NCBI RefSeq assembly: GCF_907163125.1
Contig: NZ_OU015319.1
Span: forward strand, 1,612,001-1,676,000
Direction of reading: 5' to 3'
Length of the DNA: 64,000 bases
Source: Cloacibacterium caeni
Lineage (GTDB): Bacteria; Bacteroidota; Bacteroidia; Flavobacteriales; Weeksellaceae
Positions within the stretch are counted from its first letter, which is position 1. Each line of letters starts with the position of its first letter. The translations under genes and the position numbers were made by a program. The notes below the pieces were generated by a model that did not search any database, was not told the DNA's origin, and saw only the letters and a program-made list of their open reading frames with translations. Shown in pieces: positions 8,978 to 18,299 of the stretch.

Positions 8978-9850
8978 TTATCCTAATACTTTAGCAATAG
9001 TTTTACCGATATCAGCTGGAGAAGCTACTACGTTGATTCCGCATTCCTCCATAATTTGCATTTTTGCTTGAGCTGTATCTTCTGCACCACCTACGATTGC
9101 ACCAGCGTGTCCCATCGTTCTACCTTTAGGAGCAGTTTGACCAGCGATGAAACCTACTACTGGTTTTTTAGAACCAGAATCTCTGTACCATCTTGCTGCT
9201 TCAGCTTCTAAAGAACCACCAATTTCACCAATCATCACTACTGCATCAGTTTCTGGGTCGTTGATGAATAATTCTAAAGCTTCTTTGGTAGTTGTTCCGA
9301 TGATTGGGTCACCACCAATACCGATTGCTGTAGAAACACCGAAACCAGCTCTTACTACTTGGTCTGCAGCTTCGTATGTTAAAGTACCAGATTTTGAAAC
9401 AATACCTACTCTACCTTTTTTGAAAACGAAACCTGGCATAATACCGATTTTAGCTTCGTCTGAAGTGATAATTCCTGGGCAGTTAGGACCGATTAATCTA
9501 GCACCTTTGTCTTTAATATATTCTTTTACTTTTACCATATCAGCTACCGGAATTCCTTCTGTAATACAAACGATTACTTTAATTCCAGCTTCTGCAGCTT
9601 CCATTACAGCATCTGCAGCAAATGCAGGTGGTACAAAAATAATAGAAACATTAGCTCCTGCTTTAGCAACTGCGTCTGCAACAGTGTTGAAAACTGGCTT
9701 ACCAAGATGTTCAGTTCCTCCTTTTCCTGGAGTTACACCACCTACTACGTTGGTTCCGTATTCAATCATTTGAGTTGCGTGGAAAGTTCCTTCGTTTCCT
9801 GTAAATCCTTGTACGATTACCTTTGAATCTTTATTTACTAATACTGACAT
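8978..9850 (-). CDS. sucD: Succinyl-CoA synthetase alpha subunit
   Basis: Catalyses the nucleotide-forming step of the TCA cycle together with the beta subunit (SucC, not in the window). The 290-residue protein is full length. It shows the CoA-binding [18 protein letters not shown] near 120-126, and the active-site histidine in [11 protein letters not shown] (His248). It is the last gene of the minus-strand block that includes the lipid A genes, 59 bases downstream of the lpxD-like gene. Confidence 0.97.
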   Translation of the reverse strand: MSVLVNKDSKVIVQGFTGNEGTFHATQMIEYGTNVVGGVTPGKGGTEHLGKPVFNTVADAVAKAGANVSIIFVPPAFAADAVMEAAEAGIKVIVCITEGIPVADMVKVKEYIKDKGARLIGPNCPGIITSDEAKIGIMPGFVFKKGRVGIVSKSGTLTYEAADQVVRAGFGVSTAIGIGGDPIIGTTTKEALELFINDPETDAVVMIGEIGGSLEAEAARWYRDSGSKKPVVGFIAGQTAPKGRTMGHAGAIVGGAEDTAQAKMQIMEECGINVVASPADIGKTIAKVLG

Positions 9851-9909
9851 GATTTATTTTTTAATTTTTGTAAAAATACTATTTTTATGATTTCACACAA
9901 AGTAAAGAC

Positions 9910-10812
9910 CTATAAATTTTTTAATTTGACTTCTTTTTTTAGATACTCTCTAAATTCTTCGGCTAAGCTACCGAAATAAGTTTTGCCACCTTCTAAGTCT
10001 CTGTTCACTCCAGTTTTACCTAAAAGTACCGCTCCTTTTCCTACTCTTTTACCAGAAGCCATACCCACTTGTCCCCAAATGGTAACTTCGTCTTCGATAA
10101 TACAACAACCTGCAATACCGGTTTGAGAAGCGATAAGAACTTTTTTACCAATAACGGTATCGTGTCCTATTTGAATTTGATTATCCAAAATACTACCTGC
10201 ACCAATAATGGTAGAATCTGTAACTCCTCTGTCTATTGTACAAAGATTACCTATTTCTACATTATTTTCTATAATAACATTTCCTACGGAAAGCATTTTT
10301 CTGAAACCTTCAGCATTTTTGTTGTAATAAAAAGCGTCACCTCCTAAAACGGTTCCTGACTGAATAACGCAGTTATTACCAATTTCGGTTCTGTCTCCAA
10401 TTACTACATTTGGAAAAATCATACAATTATCTCCTATTTTCACATCGTTTCCGATTACTACAGAAGGGTGAATTTTACAATTTTTTCCAATTACAGCATT
10501 TTGACCAGTTGTTTCAAAAGTTTGAATACCTTGGTAATGTTCGTTAATTTTATTAAAATCTCTGAAAGGGTCGTCTGAAATAAGAAGAGCTTTACCTTCT
10601 GGGCAATCTACTTCTTTGTCTATCAAAATAATAGTAGCTTCAGAAAAAAGCGCTTTGTCGTAATATTTAGGATGGTTTACAAAAACAATTTCACCAGCTT
10701 TTACACGGTGAATTTCGTTAGTTCCAAAAACTTGAAAATTTTCGTCTCCTACAAATTTTGCATTAATTAATTCTGCAATGGTCTTAAGAGACTGAGGTGA
10801 TTGAAATTTCAT
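9910..10812 (-). CDS. LpxD-like UDP-acylglucosamine N-acyltransferase paralogue
   Basis: 300-residue left-handed beta-helix protein with an N-terminal UDP-binding-like domain (residues 1-100) and hexapeptide repeats (I/V-G-x-N/D-x-x-I) at about 105-265. It shares the LpxD signature ENNVEIGNLCTIDRGVTDSTIIG with the catalytic-type IQIGHDTVIG. It is a shorter relative of the true LpxD at 13757-14791. It may add another acyl chain or act on a different amino sugar. It is encoded between efp and sucD. Confidence 0.8.
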   Translation of the reverse strand: MKFQSPQSLKTIAELINAKFVGDENFQVFGTNEIHRVKAGEIVFVNHPKYYDKALFSEATIILIDKEVDCPEGKALLISDDPFRDFNKINEHYQGIQTFETTGQNAVIGKNCKIHPSVVIGNDVKIGDNCMIFPNVVIGDRTEIGNNCVIQSGTVLGGDAFYYNKNAEGFRKMLSVGNVIIENNVEIGNLCTIDRGVTDSTIIGAGSILDNQIQIGHDTVIGKKVLIASQTGIAGCCIIEDEVTIWGQVGMASGKRVGKGAVLLGKTGVNRDLEGGKTYFGSLAEEFREYLKKEVKLKNL

Positions 10813-10820
10813 ATTATTGT

Positions 10821-10883
10821 AGGATGTTGGATGATGGATGCTGGAAGAATTATATCTAACATCCAGCTTCCTACATCCAGCTA
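10821..10883. repeat. 7-bp-periodic quasi-palindromic array (efp-lpxD2 spacer)
   Basis: GGATGTT-GGATGAT-GGATGCT-GGAAG is followed by its rough inverse, AACATCC-AGCTTCC-TACATCC-AGCT. This fills the 73-base gap between two same-strand genes. The halves could pair as a degenerate hairpin. Confidence 0.5.
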
Positions 10884-10885
10884 AT

Positions 10886-11449
10886 TTATTTTACACGTTC
10901 TAAGTAAGAACCGTCTTCGGTGTTTACTTTAATTTTGTCTCCAGCTTCAATAAAAAGTGGCACTAAAACTCTTGCTCCTGTTTCTACAATTGCATTTTTA
11001 AGAGCGTTGGTAGCAGTATTTCCTTTTACACCTGGGTCTGCTTCAATTACTTCTAGGTAAACTGTCTGAGGAATTTCCGCAGAAAGTGGTGTTTCGTCTG
11101 ATTCTTTAATAATGATGGTAACTTCTTCACCAGCTTTCATAAACTGAGCGTTCTCAATCATTTCTTTGTTAAGATACATTTGAGAGAAATCTTCGTTGTT
11201 CATAAAATGGTAACCGTTTTCGTCATCGTATAAATATTGAAATTTACGAGTAATCACTTTTACCTCATCTATTTTGTGACCTGCAGAGAAAGTATTATCA
11301 ATAACTTTTCCGTTGGTTACAGATTTTAGTTTGGTTCTTACAAAAGCAGGGCCTTTCCCTGGTTTTACGTGAAGAAACTCTATTACTTTGTAAATGTCAT
11401 TACTATATTCTATACAAAGTCCTTTTTTAATATCGTTGCTTGTTGCCAT
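10886..11449 (-). CDS. efp: Elongation factor P
   Basis: Relieves ribosome stalling at polyproline stretches. The 187-residue protein has the KOW-like N-domain with loop VKPGKGPAF, whose tip is Lys32 in PGKGP, the position modified in many bacteria. Two OB-fold domains follow, ending KVNTEDGSYLERVK. No EpmA/EpmB or EarP genes are in the window. It lies within the lipid A cluster, which is common in flavobacteria. Confidence 0.97.
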   Translation of the reverse strand: MATSNDIKKGLCIEYSNDIYKVIEFLHVKPGKGPAFVRTKLKSVTNGKVIDNTFSAGHKIDEVKVITRKFQYLYDDENGYHFMNNEDFSQMYLNKEMIENAQFMKAGEEVTIIIKESDETPLSAEIPQTVYLEVIEADPGVKGNTATNALKNAIVETGARVLVPLFIEAGDKIKVNTEDGSYLERVK

Positions 11450-11578
11450 TAAAAATATGTTGTTTTGAAAATTTATTATTTTTTTTGAAATGGTTTGAAA
11501 TGTTTGATTTTGTTTGAATTGCTTAATGAAATTTGAAATTATAATTACTTCATCTTTAAATTCTGCAATTCTCCCATT

Positions 11579-12367
11579 CTATTCTTTTCCAGAGCCATAA
11601 CCTTTTACAATACCTCTTGGAGAATTTTTTATAAATTCTACAATTTCGTCTCTGTCTTCGGTTGGAGGAAGTTCTTTTTCGATAAATGTAATTGCTTGAG
11701 AAACATTTAATTTCATTTGAAAAACAGCTCTATATACTTTTTGAATTTCAAAAATTCTCTCATTGCTGAAACCTCTTCTTCTCAATCCTACAGAATTAAT
11801 TCCTGCATAAGACATTGGTTCTCTTGCTACTTTTACATAAGGTGGAATGTCTTTTCTCACCAAAGTACCCCCAGAAATCATCACATGTTTACCAATTTTA
11901 CCAAATTGATGCACCGCAGAAAGACCTCCCATTACTGTGAAATCTCCTATTTCTACGTGTCCTGCAATACCACAACCGTTTACGATAATTACATTATTAC
12001 CCAAAACACAATCGTGAGCAATGTGGCTTGTCGCCATAATAAGACAATCGTTACCAATTTTAGTATATCCAAGAGCTTTGGTACCTCTGTTAATGGTTAC
12101 ACACTCTCTAATAGTAGTGCGGTCTCCAATAATGGTTTTTGTATCTTCTCCGTCAAATTTTAAATCTTGAGGGATAGCCGAAATTACAGTTCCAGGAAAA
12201 ACTCTACAATTTTTACCAATTCTAGCACCATCCATAATGGTAACATTAGGTCCTATCCATGTTCCGTCTCCTATTTCTACATCTCCTGCAATGGTAGTGA
12301 ATGGTTCTATGGTAACGTCTTTGCCAATTTTGGCACGTCTGTCTACTGCGGCTAATTGATGAATCAT
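11579..12367 (-). CDS. lpxA: UDP-N-acetylglucosamine acyltransferase
   Basis: First step of lipid A synthesis: 3-O-acylation of UDP-GlcNAc from acyl-ACP. The 262-residue protein begins [18 protein letters not shown], has hexapeptide repeats to about residue 190, the catalytic histidine in ATSHIAHDCVLGN, and a C-terminal helical domain. Its start overlaps the end of lpxC/fabZ by 4 bases (ATGA type), pointing to translational coupling. Confidence 0.97.
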   Translation of the reverse strand: MIHQLAAVDRRAKIGKDVTIEPFTTIAGDVEIGDGTWIGPNVTIMDGARIGKNCRVFPGTVISAIPQDLKFDGEDTKTIIGDRTTIRECVTINRGTKALGYTKIGNDCLIMATSHIAHDCVLGNNVIIVNGCGIAGHVEIGDFTVMGGLSAVHQFGKIGKHVMISGGTLVRKDIPPYVKVAREPMSYAGINSVGLRRRGFSNERIFEIQKVYRAVFQMKLNVSQAITFIEKELPPTEDRDEIVEFIKNSPRGIVKGYGSGKE

Positions 12368-13764
12368 ACTTCTGTTTTTGTTTTAGCAACTTGAGCCATC
12401 AATTCTGCTTCTACTACTACACTATCTCCTACATAGCCGTAACCTTGCATATGAACAATGCCTCTTCTTATTGGTTCTATTAATTCTATTTTAAAGATTA
12501 AAGTATCACCAGGAATTACTTTTTTCTTGAATTTTACTTTATCCATTTTCACAAAATAAGTAGAATAATTTTCAGGGTCTGGAACGTTAGCCAACACTAA
12601 AATCCCTCCAGCTTGTGCCATTGCTTCTATTTGTAAAACCCCTGGCATTACTGGTTCTTTCGGAAAATGACCTACAAAGAACGGTTCGTTCATTGTAATA
12701 TTTTTAAGACCTACCACATGAGAATCTGATATTTCTAGAATCTTATCAATCAATAAAAATGGAGGTCTGTGCGGAAGCAATTTCATAATACCATTAATAT
12801 CATAAACTGGCTCTGCTTTCAAATCAAAATCTGGAACGTTTTTCTTTTTATACAATTTCCACTGTCTGTTTAATTTTTTAGCAAATTGCGTGTTTACAAA
12901 ATGTCCGGGTTTAGTCGCAATAACTTTCCCTTTAATTTTAACACCTGTTAATGCTAAATCTCCTATTACATCTAATAATTTATGACGAGCTGCTTCATTA
13001 GGATAATTTAGAGTAAGATTATCTAAAATTCCGTTTGGTCTCATCGTTACTTCGTCTTTGCCAAAAGCTTTTTTCAATTTTTCGGCAGTATCTGGAGTTA
13101 ATTCTTTATCTACATAAACAATGGCGTTAGAAATATCACCCCCTTTTATTAAGCCGTTATCTAAAAGCATTTCTAGCTCGTGAAGGAAACTAAAAGTTCT
13201 AGCGGAAGAAATTTCTTCTTTAAAATCTGAAATATTTTTAAGAGAAGCATTCTGAGTTCCTAAAACCTTTGTCCCAAAATCTACCATAGTTGTAATTTCG
13301 TAATTTTCTGAAGGAATAATGGTTATTTCCGAACCTGTATGAGGGTCTTGATAATTTAAAACTTCTTTTATCACAAGGTATTCTCTTGGCTGCTCTTGTT
13401 CTTCTACACCTACTTTTTCTATGGCTTCTACAAAATATTTAGAAGAACCATCCATAATTGGCGCTTCTGCGCTATCTAATTCTAAGATTGCATTATCTAC
13501 ATCCATTCCTACCAAAGCAGCTAATAAATGCTCACAAGTATGAATTTTAACACCAAGTTTTTCTAAAGTGGTGCCACGTTCTGTAGTGGTTACATAATTT
13601 ACATCTGCTTCTACCTGAGGTTTGCCTTCTAAATCTGTTCTTACAAATACAAAACCTGTATTTTCTTTTGCGGGTTTCATCGTTAGATGAACCTCTCTGC
13701 CTGTATGAAGACCTATCCCTGAAAGTGTAATTTCACCTCCAAGAGTTTTTTGCTTATCAGTCAT
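12364..13764 (-). CDS. lpxC-fabZ: Bifunctional UDP-3-O-acyl-GlcNAc deacetylase / hydroxyacyl-ACP dehydratase
   Basis: Natural fusion typical of Bacteroidota, 466 residues. Residues 1 to about 300 are LpxC, the zinc deacetylase that commits lipid A synthesis, with [10 protein letters not shown] (His79 as zinc ligand), and [14 protein letters not shown] for the other zinc ligands. Residues of about 315-460 are FabZ, with [12 protein letters not shown] and [21 protein letters not shown] (active-site His and Glu). It overlaps lpxD by 8 bases and lpxA by 4, so the three are a tight operon. Confidence 0.97.
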   Translation of the reverse strand: MTDKQKTLGGEITLSGIGLHTGREVHLTMKPAKENTGFVFVRTDLEGKPQVEADVNYVTTTERGTTLEKLGVKIHTCEHLLAALVGMDVDNAILELDSAEAPIMDGSSKYFVEAIEKVGVEEQEQPREYLVIKEVLNYQDPHTGSEITIIPSENYEITTMVDFGTKVLGTQNASLKNISDFKEEISSARTFSFLHELEMLLDNGLIKGGDISNAIVYVDKELTPDTAEKLKKAFGKDEVTMRPNGILDNLTLNYPNEAARHKLLDVIGDLALTGVKIKGKVIATKPGHFVNTQFAKKLNRQWKLYKKKNVPDFDLKAEPVYDINGIMKLLPHRPPFLLIDKILEISDSHVVGLKNITMNEPFFVGHFPKEPVMPGVLQIEAMAQAGGILVLANVPDPENYSTYFVKMDKVKFKKKVIPGDTLIFKIELIEPIRRGIVHMQGYGYVGDSVVVEAELMAQVAKTKTEV

Positions 13765-14791
13765 TACTACTCTCTTTTGATTTTTTTTCTAATTCTGAAA
13801 TTCTTTTTACTATCTCTGTCAAATTGCGGAAATGAACATAATTTCTACGATAATCTCCCGCCGATATTGCAGGCGAACCATACAAAGTTTCTTTGTCTTC
13901 AACATTAGAATTCACTCCACTTTGTGCTTGGATTCTTACCTGATTACCTATTTTTATGTGTCCTACAATTCCCGTTTGACCTCCTATTTGATTCCAATCT
14001 CCAATAATGGTAGAACCAGCAATACCAGCCTGAGCTGCTATTACGTTGTTTTTCCCAATTCTAACATTATGAGCAATTTGGATTAAATTATCTATTTTAG
14101 TACCTTCTCCTATTACAGTAGAGCCTATTGTACCTCTGTCTATACTACAATTAGAACCTATTTCTACATTATTTTCTAATACTACATTTCCTAATTGAGG
14201 AATTTTTTGATACCCATTTTCTGTTGGTTGAAAACCAAAACCATCACTCCCAATTACGGTATTAGAATGTACAATACAATTATCTCCTACTATACAATAA
14301 TCATAAATTCTAGCACCACTATATATAATACAGTTTTCGCCTATTTTTACATTTTTACCAATATAAACTTGAGGATAAATTTGTGTAGAATTTCCAATTT
14401 TTACTTTATCAGAAATATATGTGTGCGCTCCAATATATACATCTTCGCCCAAAATGGCACTTTCCGAAACGGTAGAAAACTGCTCAATACCAGATTTTTT
14501 TTCTTCTCTCATTTGTTGATAAAGATTCATCAACACTTGAAAAGAGAGATAAGCATCTTCCACCAAAATGAGGGTAGATTTATAATCTCCTTCTTTCACA
14601 AATTTTTCAGAAACAATAATTACAGATGCTTCTGAAGAAAATATATAATCTGCAAATTTTTCCTGAGAGACAAAAGAAAGCTGTCCTTCTTGTGCGTTTT
14701 CTATTGGCGAAACGCCGCTTATAGAAGCACTTTCGTCTCCAATGATCTTACCATTGATAAAACTTGCAATTTGAGCTGCAGTAAATTCCAT
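13757..14791 (-). CDS. lpxD: UDP-3-O-acylglucosamine N-acyltransferase
   Basis: Third step of lipid A synthesis. Starting at ATG 14791 ([16 protein letters not shown]) gives 344 residues; the frame is open to a TTG three codons upstream, but the ATG fits the family. It has the N-terminal UDP-binding domain, hexapeptide beta-helix repeats from about 105 to 300, the LpxD signature [20 protein letters not shown], the catalytic histidine in [10 protein letters not shown], and a C-terminal helix. It is the first gene of the lpxD-lpxC/fabZ-lpxA run. Confidence 0.95.
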   Translation of the reverse strand: MEFTAAQIASFINGKIIGDESASISGVSPIENAQEGQLSFVSQEKFADYIFSSEASVIIVSEKFVKEGDYKSTLILVEDAYLSFQVLMNLYQQMREEKKSGIEQFSTVSESAILGEDVYIGAHTYISDKVKIGNSTQIYPQVYIGKNVKIGENCIIYSGARIYDYCIVGDNCIVHSNTVIGSDGFGFQPTENGYQKIPQLGNVVLENNVEIGSNCSIDRGTIGSTVIGEGTKIDNLIQIAHNVRIGKNNVIAAQAGIAGSTIIGDWNQIGGQTGIVGHIKIGNQVRIQAQSGVNSNVEDKETLYGSPAISAGDYRRNYVHFRNLTEIVKRISELEKKSKESSND

Positions 14792-14832
14792 ATCCTGCAA
14801 AGATAAGAATTTATTGAAATAGTTAACAAAAT

Positions 14833-16074
14833 TTAATATTTTTTGACATCGAACGCTCCATTTGAAATTTCTCTTGGAAAATACAAAATATTTTTGGTTG
14901 TTGGCTGGTTGATATGCGCAGAAAGAATCTGCGTTTCCGCATCTTCTAACTTTATTTTTTCGCCATTTTTCTTTAAAAGAAAGATAGTTTGCTTTTCTGT
15001 ATCATACGGAAGTAGCGTTCTGCTAATTTGCTCTACCAATAATTCTCCGTTGTTAATTCCAAAAAAATCGTTTGCTTTTGTCGTTTTTTCTTCAATAATT
15101 TTCTGGTCAAATGGATGAGACGAGAATACTGTTTTCGGAAATTTTCTTTGTACTACCGCTCTACAGAAATAGCTCAGCACAAAATCATCTGCATTTTGCC
15201 AAGTTTTTATCGCACTCAGTACATCTGTATCATCCAGTTGTGTAAAACGATTCACATCTTCTTCTGTCGCTTTTTCGAAATCAGTTTTGTACAAGAAATA
15301 TTTTAAATTTCCGTAAGCCTCTACTTGTTTACCTTCTGAAATGAGCTGTTTTGCTCTACTCAAAATTTTCACCAAAAGATGTTCCGCCAAAGCCGAAGTT
15401 TTATGATAGTAAACTTGCCAATACATAAACATTCTTGCCGTAAGGAAATTTTCAATAGAATAAACCCCTTTTTCATCAATCAGAAGTTCATCATCTTTTA
15501 CATTCATCATCGAAATAATTCTCTGCGTGTTCACACTTCCTTCCGAAACTCCCGTAAAGAAACTATCCCGCTTCAAATAATCTAATCTATCTACATCTAA
15601 CTGTGAAGTAATCAATTGGTTAAAGAATTTACGATGGTATTTTCCTTGAAACATTTCTATCGCCAAATCTAATTCACCGTTAAACTCATCATTCAATTTT
15701 CTCATCAATAAAATCGAGAGTTTCTCGTGATGCCAATCTTCCATCAAAAGACTTTCTAAAGCGTGAGAATACGGACCATGACCTACATCGTGCAATAAAA
15801 TAGCGAGAAGCGCCGCTTTTTCTTCTTCGTCTGAAATTTTTACATTTTTCAGTTTCAAAGTTTCTAGCGCTGTAAACATGAGATGCATCGCACCTAAAGC
15901 ATGATGAAATCTGGTATGGGTAGCTCCTGGAAAAACTAAACTCAACAATCCTGTCTGAGAAATTCTGCGCAATCTCTGAAAATAACGATGCTCTAACACA
16001 TCATACAAAATTTCGTGAGGAATTTTTATAAATCCATGAACTGGATCGTTGATAATTTTCAGCTTATTGGTCAT
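14833..16074 (-). CDS. HD-domain phosphohydrolase (dNTPase-like)
   Basis: 413 residues with an HD domain: histidines in [14 protein letters not shown] near residue 57 and the metal-binding HD in [17 protein letters not shown] near 95. Downstream are [18 protein letters not shown], typical of dGTPase/SAMHD1-like HD proteins. The substrate is not determinable from sequence. A TAATTTTG -7 match lies at 16114-16121 on the minus strand. It precedes lpxD by 41 bases and probably heads that operon. Confidence 0.88.
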   Translation of the reverse strand: MTNKLKIINDPVHGFIKIPHEILYDVLEHRYFQRLRRISQTGLLSLVFPGATHTRFHHALGAMHLMFTALETLKLKNVKISDEEEKAALLAILLHDVGHGPYSHALESLLMEDWHHEKLSILLMRKLNDEFNGELDLAIEMFQGKYHRKFFNQLITSQLDVDRLDYLKRDSFFTGVSEGSVNTQRIISMMNVKDDELLIDEKGVYSIENFLTARMFMYWQVYYHKTSALAEHLLVKILSRAKQLISEGKQVEAYGNLKYFLYKTDFEKATEEDVNRFTQLDDTDVLSAIKTWQNADDFVLSYFCRAVVQRKFPKTVFSSHPFDQKIIEEKTTKANDFFGINNGELLVEQISRTLLPYDTEKQTIFLLKKNGEKIKLEDAETQILSAHINQPTTKNILYFPREISNGAFDVKKY

Positions 16075-16182
16075 TTTTTAATTGCAAGTTACGTAATACG
16101 AGTTTTGAGTTTTCAAAATTACGGAAATTTAGTTTAACAGATTTTTAAGTTTTATTAGGAAAAAATTATACATTAATTATTA

Positions 16183-16190
16183 TAAATTTG
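16183..16190 (+). promoter_or_regulatory. -7 promoter element of the DUF6624-like gene
   Basis: TAAATTTG matches TAnnTTTG and lies 13 bases before the ATG at 16204. The -33 partner is poor. Confidence 0.4.
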
Positions 16191-16203
16191 GAGAAAAAAA
16201 AAC

Positions 16204-16881
16204 ATGAAACTATTATTAACAATTGCTTTTTCCTTAACATTAATATTTTGTAATGCTCAAAAATATTCTGAACAAGAATTTACAAATCTTAAAACCGAAC
16301 TCAAACAGATTTTAGAATCAGATCAAGAATTGAGAGAGTTATTTGATACCGAAACTTTAGATGTTAGAAAAGAAGAAATATACAAAAAGTACAACATTAC
16401 GAAAGAACAATTTGAAAGAGAAAATTGGATGATTGTTCAAAAATATGATAGTATTAACATTAAAAAAATAGACAAAATCATATCAAAATATGGCTATCCC
16501 GGAAAATCTTTAGTGGGAGAACCAGAAAACACTTCAGCTTTTTATGTAATCCAGCATTCAAATAAAATTAAAAATTATTTTCCATTGATTAAAAAAGCTG
16601 GAAAAAAGAATGAACTTCCCAAAACTCTAGTTGCAATGATGGAAGATAGATTACTAGTACAAGAAGGTAAAGAACAAATTTATGGAACTCAGGGAAGTGG
16701 TTTTAACACCAAAAATGGTTGGACTATGATTATTCATCCAATCAAAAACCCTGAAAAAGTAAATAAATTAAGAAAAAAAGTAGGCTTTACAGAAACAGTA
16801 GAAGAAAATGCAAAAAGATTAGGTATTGACTACAAAGTCCTTACACTTGAAGATGTGAAAAAATTAAAAGAAAATAAATAA
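16204..16881 (+). CDS. Secreted DUF6624-like protein
   Basis: 225 residues with signal peptide MKLLLTIAFSLTLIFCNAQ. The pattern is a helical N-terminal part, then IDKIISKYGYPGKSLVG near 90-105, AFYVIQHS near 115, MMEDRLLVQEGKEQIYGTQG near 145-160. It resembles the DUF6624 family found in many Bacteroidota cell-envelope and accessory regions. Function is unknown. It is the last gene before the cassette array and has no cassette-type repeat on its left, so I treat it as flank rather than cargo. Confidence 0.7.
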   Translation: MKLLLTIAFSLTLIFCNAQKYSEQEFTNLKTELKQILESDQELRELFDTETLDVRKEEIYKKYNITKEQFERENWMIVQKYDSINIKKIDKIISKYGYPGKSLVGEPENTSAFYVIQHSNKIKNYFPLIKKAGKKNELPKTLVAMMEDRLLVQEGKEQIYGTQGSGFNTKNGWTMIIHPIKNPEKVNKLRKKVGFTETVEENAKRLGIDYKVLTLEDVKKLKENK

Positions 16882-17085
16882 GTAGAATGTTTTTAAATTC
16901 TTGAAAGAGTTTTAATTTAAAAGATTTTTAATTCATCTTATGCTTTACGACTTCTTCTATGACAAAAAATAAAATAAGTTTTTTGGGTTATAAAACTTAG
17001 GGTTCTCACCATGAAAGTTTACACTATTATTACGCATCAATTAGCGTAATTATTTCGCCTTTTTTTTGTCTTTTTTGAGACATAT

Positions 17086-17118
17086 GTTCGAATCAGGTTC
17101 GAATCAAGTTCGAATCAG
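17086..17118. repeat. Three 11-bp direct repeats (iteron-like)
   Basis: GTTCGAATCAG, GTTCGAATCAA and GTTCGAATCAG in tandem, followed by a partial fourth unit (CTTCGG). The 11-bp spacing places successive units on nearly one face of the helix, as in protein-binding iterons. Confidence 0.7.
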
Positions 17119-17287
17119 CTTCGGAAAAAGGGTACTTTTTGCGAACAAAACTCGAGTTTGACTGCCACTTGATTCAACTCAAACCCTTATTTGTTTTCTT
17201 CAAAATGCCATATAAAGTTCTGGGTATTATAAGAAGCAAGTATCTTGCCTTTATCCCGCAAGTAAATTGCAAGCAGACATTAACTAC

Positions 17288-17309
17288 ACTTTCCTTTGAC
17301 TTTCCTTTG
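17288..17309. repeat. Two-copy 11-bp tandem repeat
   Basis: ACTTTCCTTTG twice in tandem, 62 bases before the TATATTTG of the left half-repeat. It may be a binding site upstream of the array's first promoter, or chance. Confidence 0.5.
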
Positions 17310-17370
17310 ACATTACTTTGGGTAGGATTAAGGTTTTTTAATAAGCTTTTGAGTATCAAGAATACTTTTG

Positions 17371-17451
17371 TATATTTGGTGGTGTGCAAAATCCCAAGAA
17401 CGGAAGTAAACTTCCTTCTCGGGACTTCACAAATCCGCCGAAACGTTAGGC
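17371..17451 (+). repeat. RL: left half-copy of the cassette repeat (promoter, leader hairpin, GTT junction)
   Basis: Shares only the right part of the 278-bp repeat: TATATTTG (17371-17378), the long hairpin around GGAAGTAAACTTCC, CCGCCGAAACGTT ending at the junction GTT 17445-17447. The left part (R', core, terminator) is absent. A leader ORF can be read from GTG 17384 to TAG 17447-17449, giving the same peptide as the full repeats. Position and composition match what an array leader or attI side would look like. Confidence 0.8.
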
Positions 17452-17490
17452 GACATTTTATCCAAAATATCGTCAATAAAAAAATCTAAA

Positions 17491-17958
17491 ATGAAAATTC
17501 TTAAAATAATTTTATTGTGTTGTTTCTTGAGCATATTTTATTCTTGTGGAATATGTTTTCCTGCAAACTTGGAATTTAAAAATATAAAATATTTTTCCTC
17601 TGAAACACTAAAAGATATTTCGGTGGATTCTGAATATAGACAAACTGCTGTGTATGAAGCAACAAGAGATTTGAAAAGAATTATTAATGAACCAAGAGAA
17701 CCAAATAATATTAAAATAAAAATCAAACAAAATGGTTTTATTGAAGCACATTTGTGGTCATTAAACAACAAAAATGAACAAGGAATAATTTACAATAAAA
17801 ATGGAAAATTATTTATTGACAAAATTGGATCTGACCAAGATAGGTGCAAATTTATTGAAACATATAAAGTTAAATTGGACAAAAACAAAATAATTCTAAT
17901 AGAATATGGTGGTATAACAAATCAAAAAATTGTATTTGAATACACAAAAATTGAATAA
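17491..17958 (+). CDS. Cassette 1: hypothetical lipoprotein
   Basis: 155 residues with a lipoprotein signal (MKILKIILLCCFLSIFYSCG, lipobox FYSC). The rest is soluble, with many Lys and Asn and no motif I recognise. It starts 44 bases after the cassette junction, leaving no room for its own promoter, so expression probably relies on the TATATTTG element in RL. Cassette head GTTAGGCGAC and tail GTCGTACAAC are partly complementary (7 of 10). Confidence 0.7.
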   Translation: MKILKIILLCCFLSIFYSCGICFPANLEFKNIKYFSSETLKDISVDSEYRQTAVYEATRDLKRIINEPREPNNIKIKIKQNGFIEAHLWSLNNKNEQGIIYNKNGKLFIDKIGSDQDRCKFIETYKVKLDKNKIILIEYGGITNQKIVFEYTKIE

Positions 17959-17967
17959 AAAAACGTC

Positions 17968-18246
17968 GTACAACATAGGTAACTATTGCACAACTCCTTT
18001 TTTTTAGAAAATAGTTTTGAAAAACATAAAATTTTGACCTCTTTAGAAGCAATTTTAGAGAGGTTTGTTTTTAAAATATTAAAATTTAGAGCGCTTATAA
18101 TGGTGTTTTTTCATGTTGTACAATATGGTTTTTATAAAAGTTTTAGTATATTTGAGTAGTGCAACTTGCACTATGAATTTGCAAAATCCTAAGAACGGAA
18201 GCAAACTTCCTTCTCGGGACTTCGCAAATCCGCCGAACCGTTAGCT
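17968..18246 (+). repeat. R1: cassette repeat (attC-like), 279 bp
   Basis: Left box GTACAAC, spacer ATAGG, core TAACTATTGCACAACTCC. Then a terminator-like hairpin (CCTCT...AGAGG and T-run), TATATTTG at 18147-18154, the palindrome GTGCAACTTGCAC, leader ORF 18173-18244 (ATG to TAG), the long hairpin, and CCGCCGAACC ending at GTTAGCT (18240-18246). The leader codons differ from R2 by silent changes (CCT for CCC, AGC for AGT). Confidence 0.9.
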
Positions 18247-18299
18247 GTAATGTTATCACAAAAGTGCATATTAAATTAACGTTAAATCAAAAAACACGT

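Larger units (their letters stand above)
16882..17370. other. Gene-free left flank of the cassette array
   Basis: No convincing ORF. It contains a perfect 7-bp inverted repeat (ATTACGC 17029-17035, GCGTAAT 17044-17050) followed by a T-rich run, three 11-bp direct repeats (17086-17118), and a two-copy 11-bp tandem (17288-17309). This is where an integration site (attI-like) would be expected if the array is integron-like. No integrase gene lies here. Confidence 0.5.

Noticed and set aside
14195-14635. Long plus-strand ORFs opposite the lpx genes
   Set aside because: They are composition shadows of hexapeptide-repeat genes; Tyr/Asn/Ile-rich with no family or start signal.
17174-17476. 100-residue minus-strand ORF over the left end of the array
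   Set aside because: It is antisense to the promoter, hairpin and junction of the half repeat, and is explained by them.
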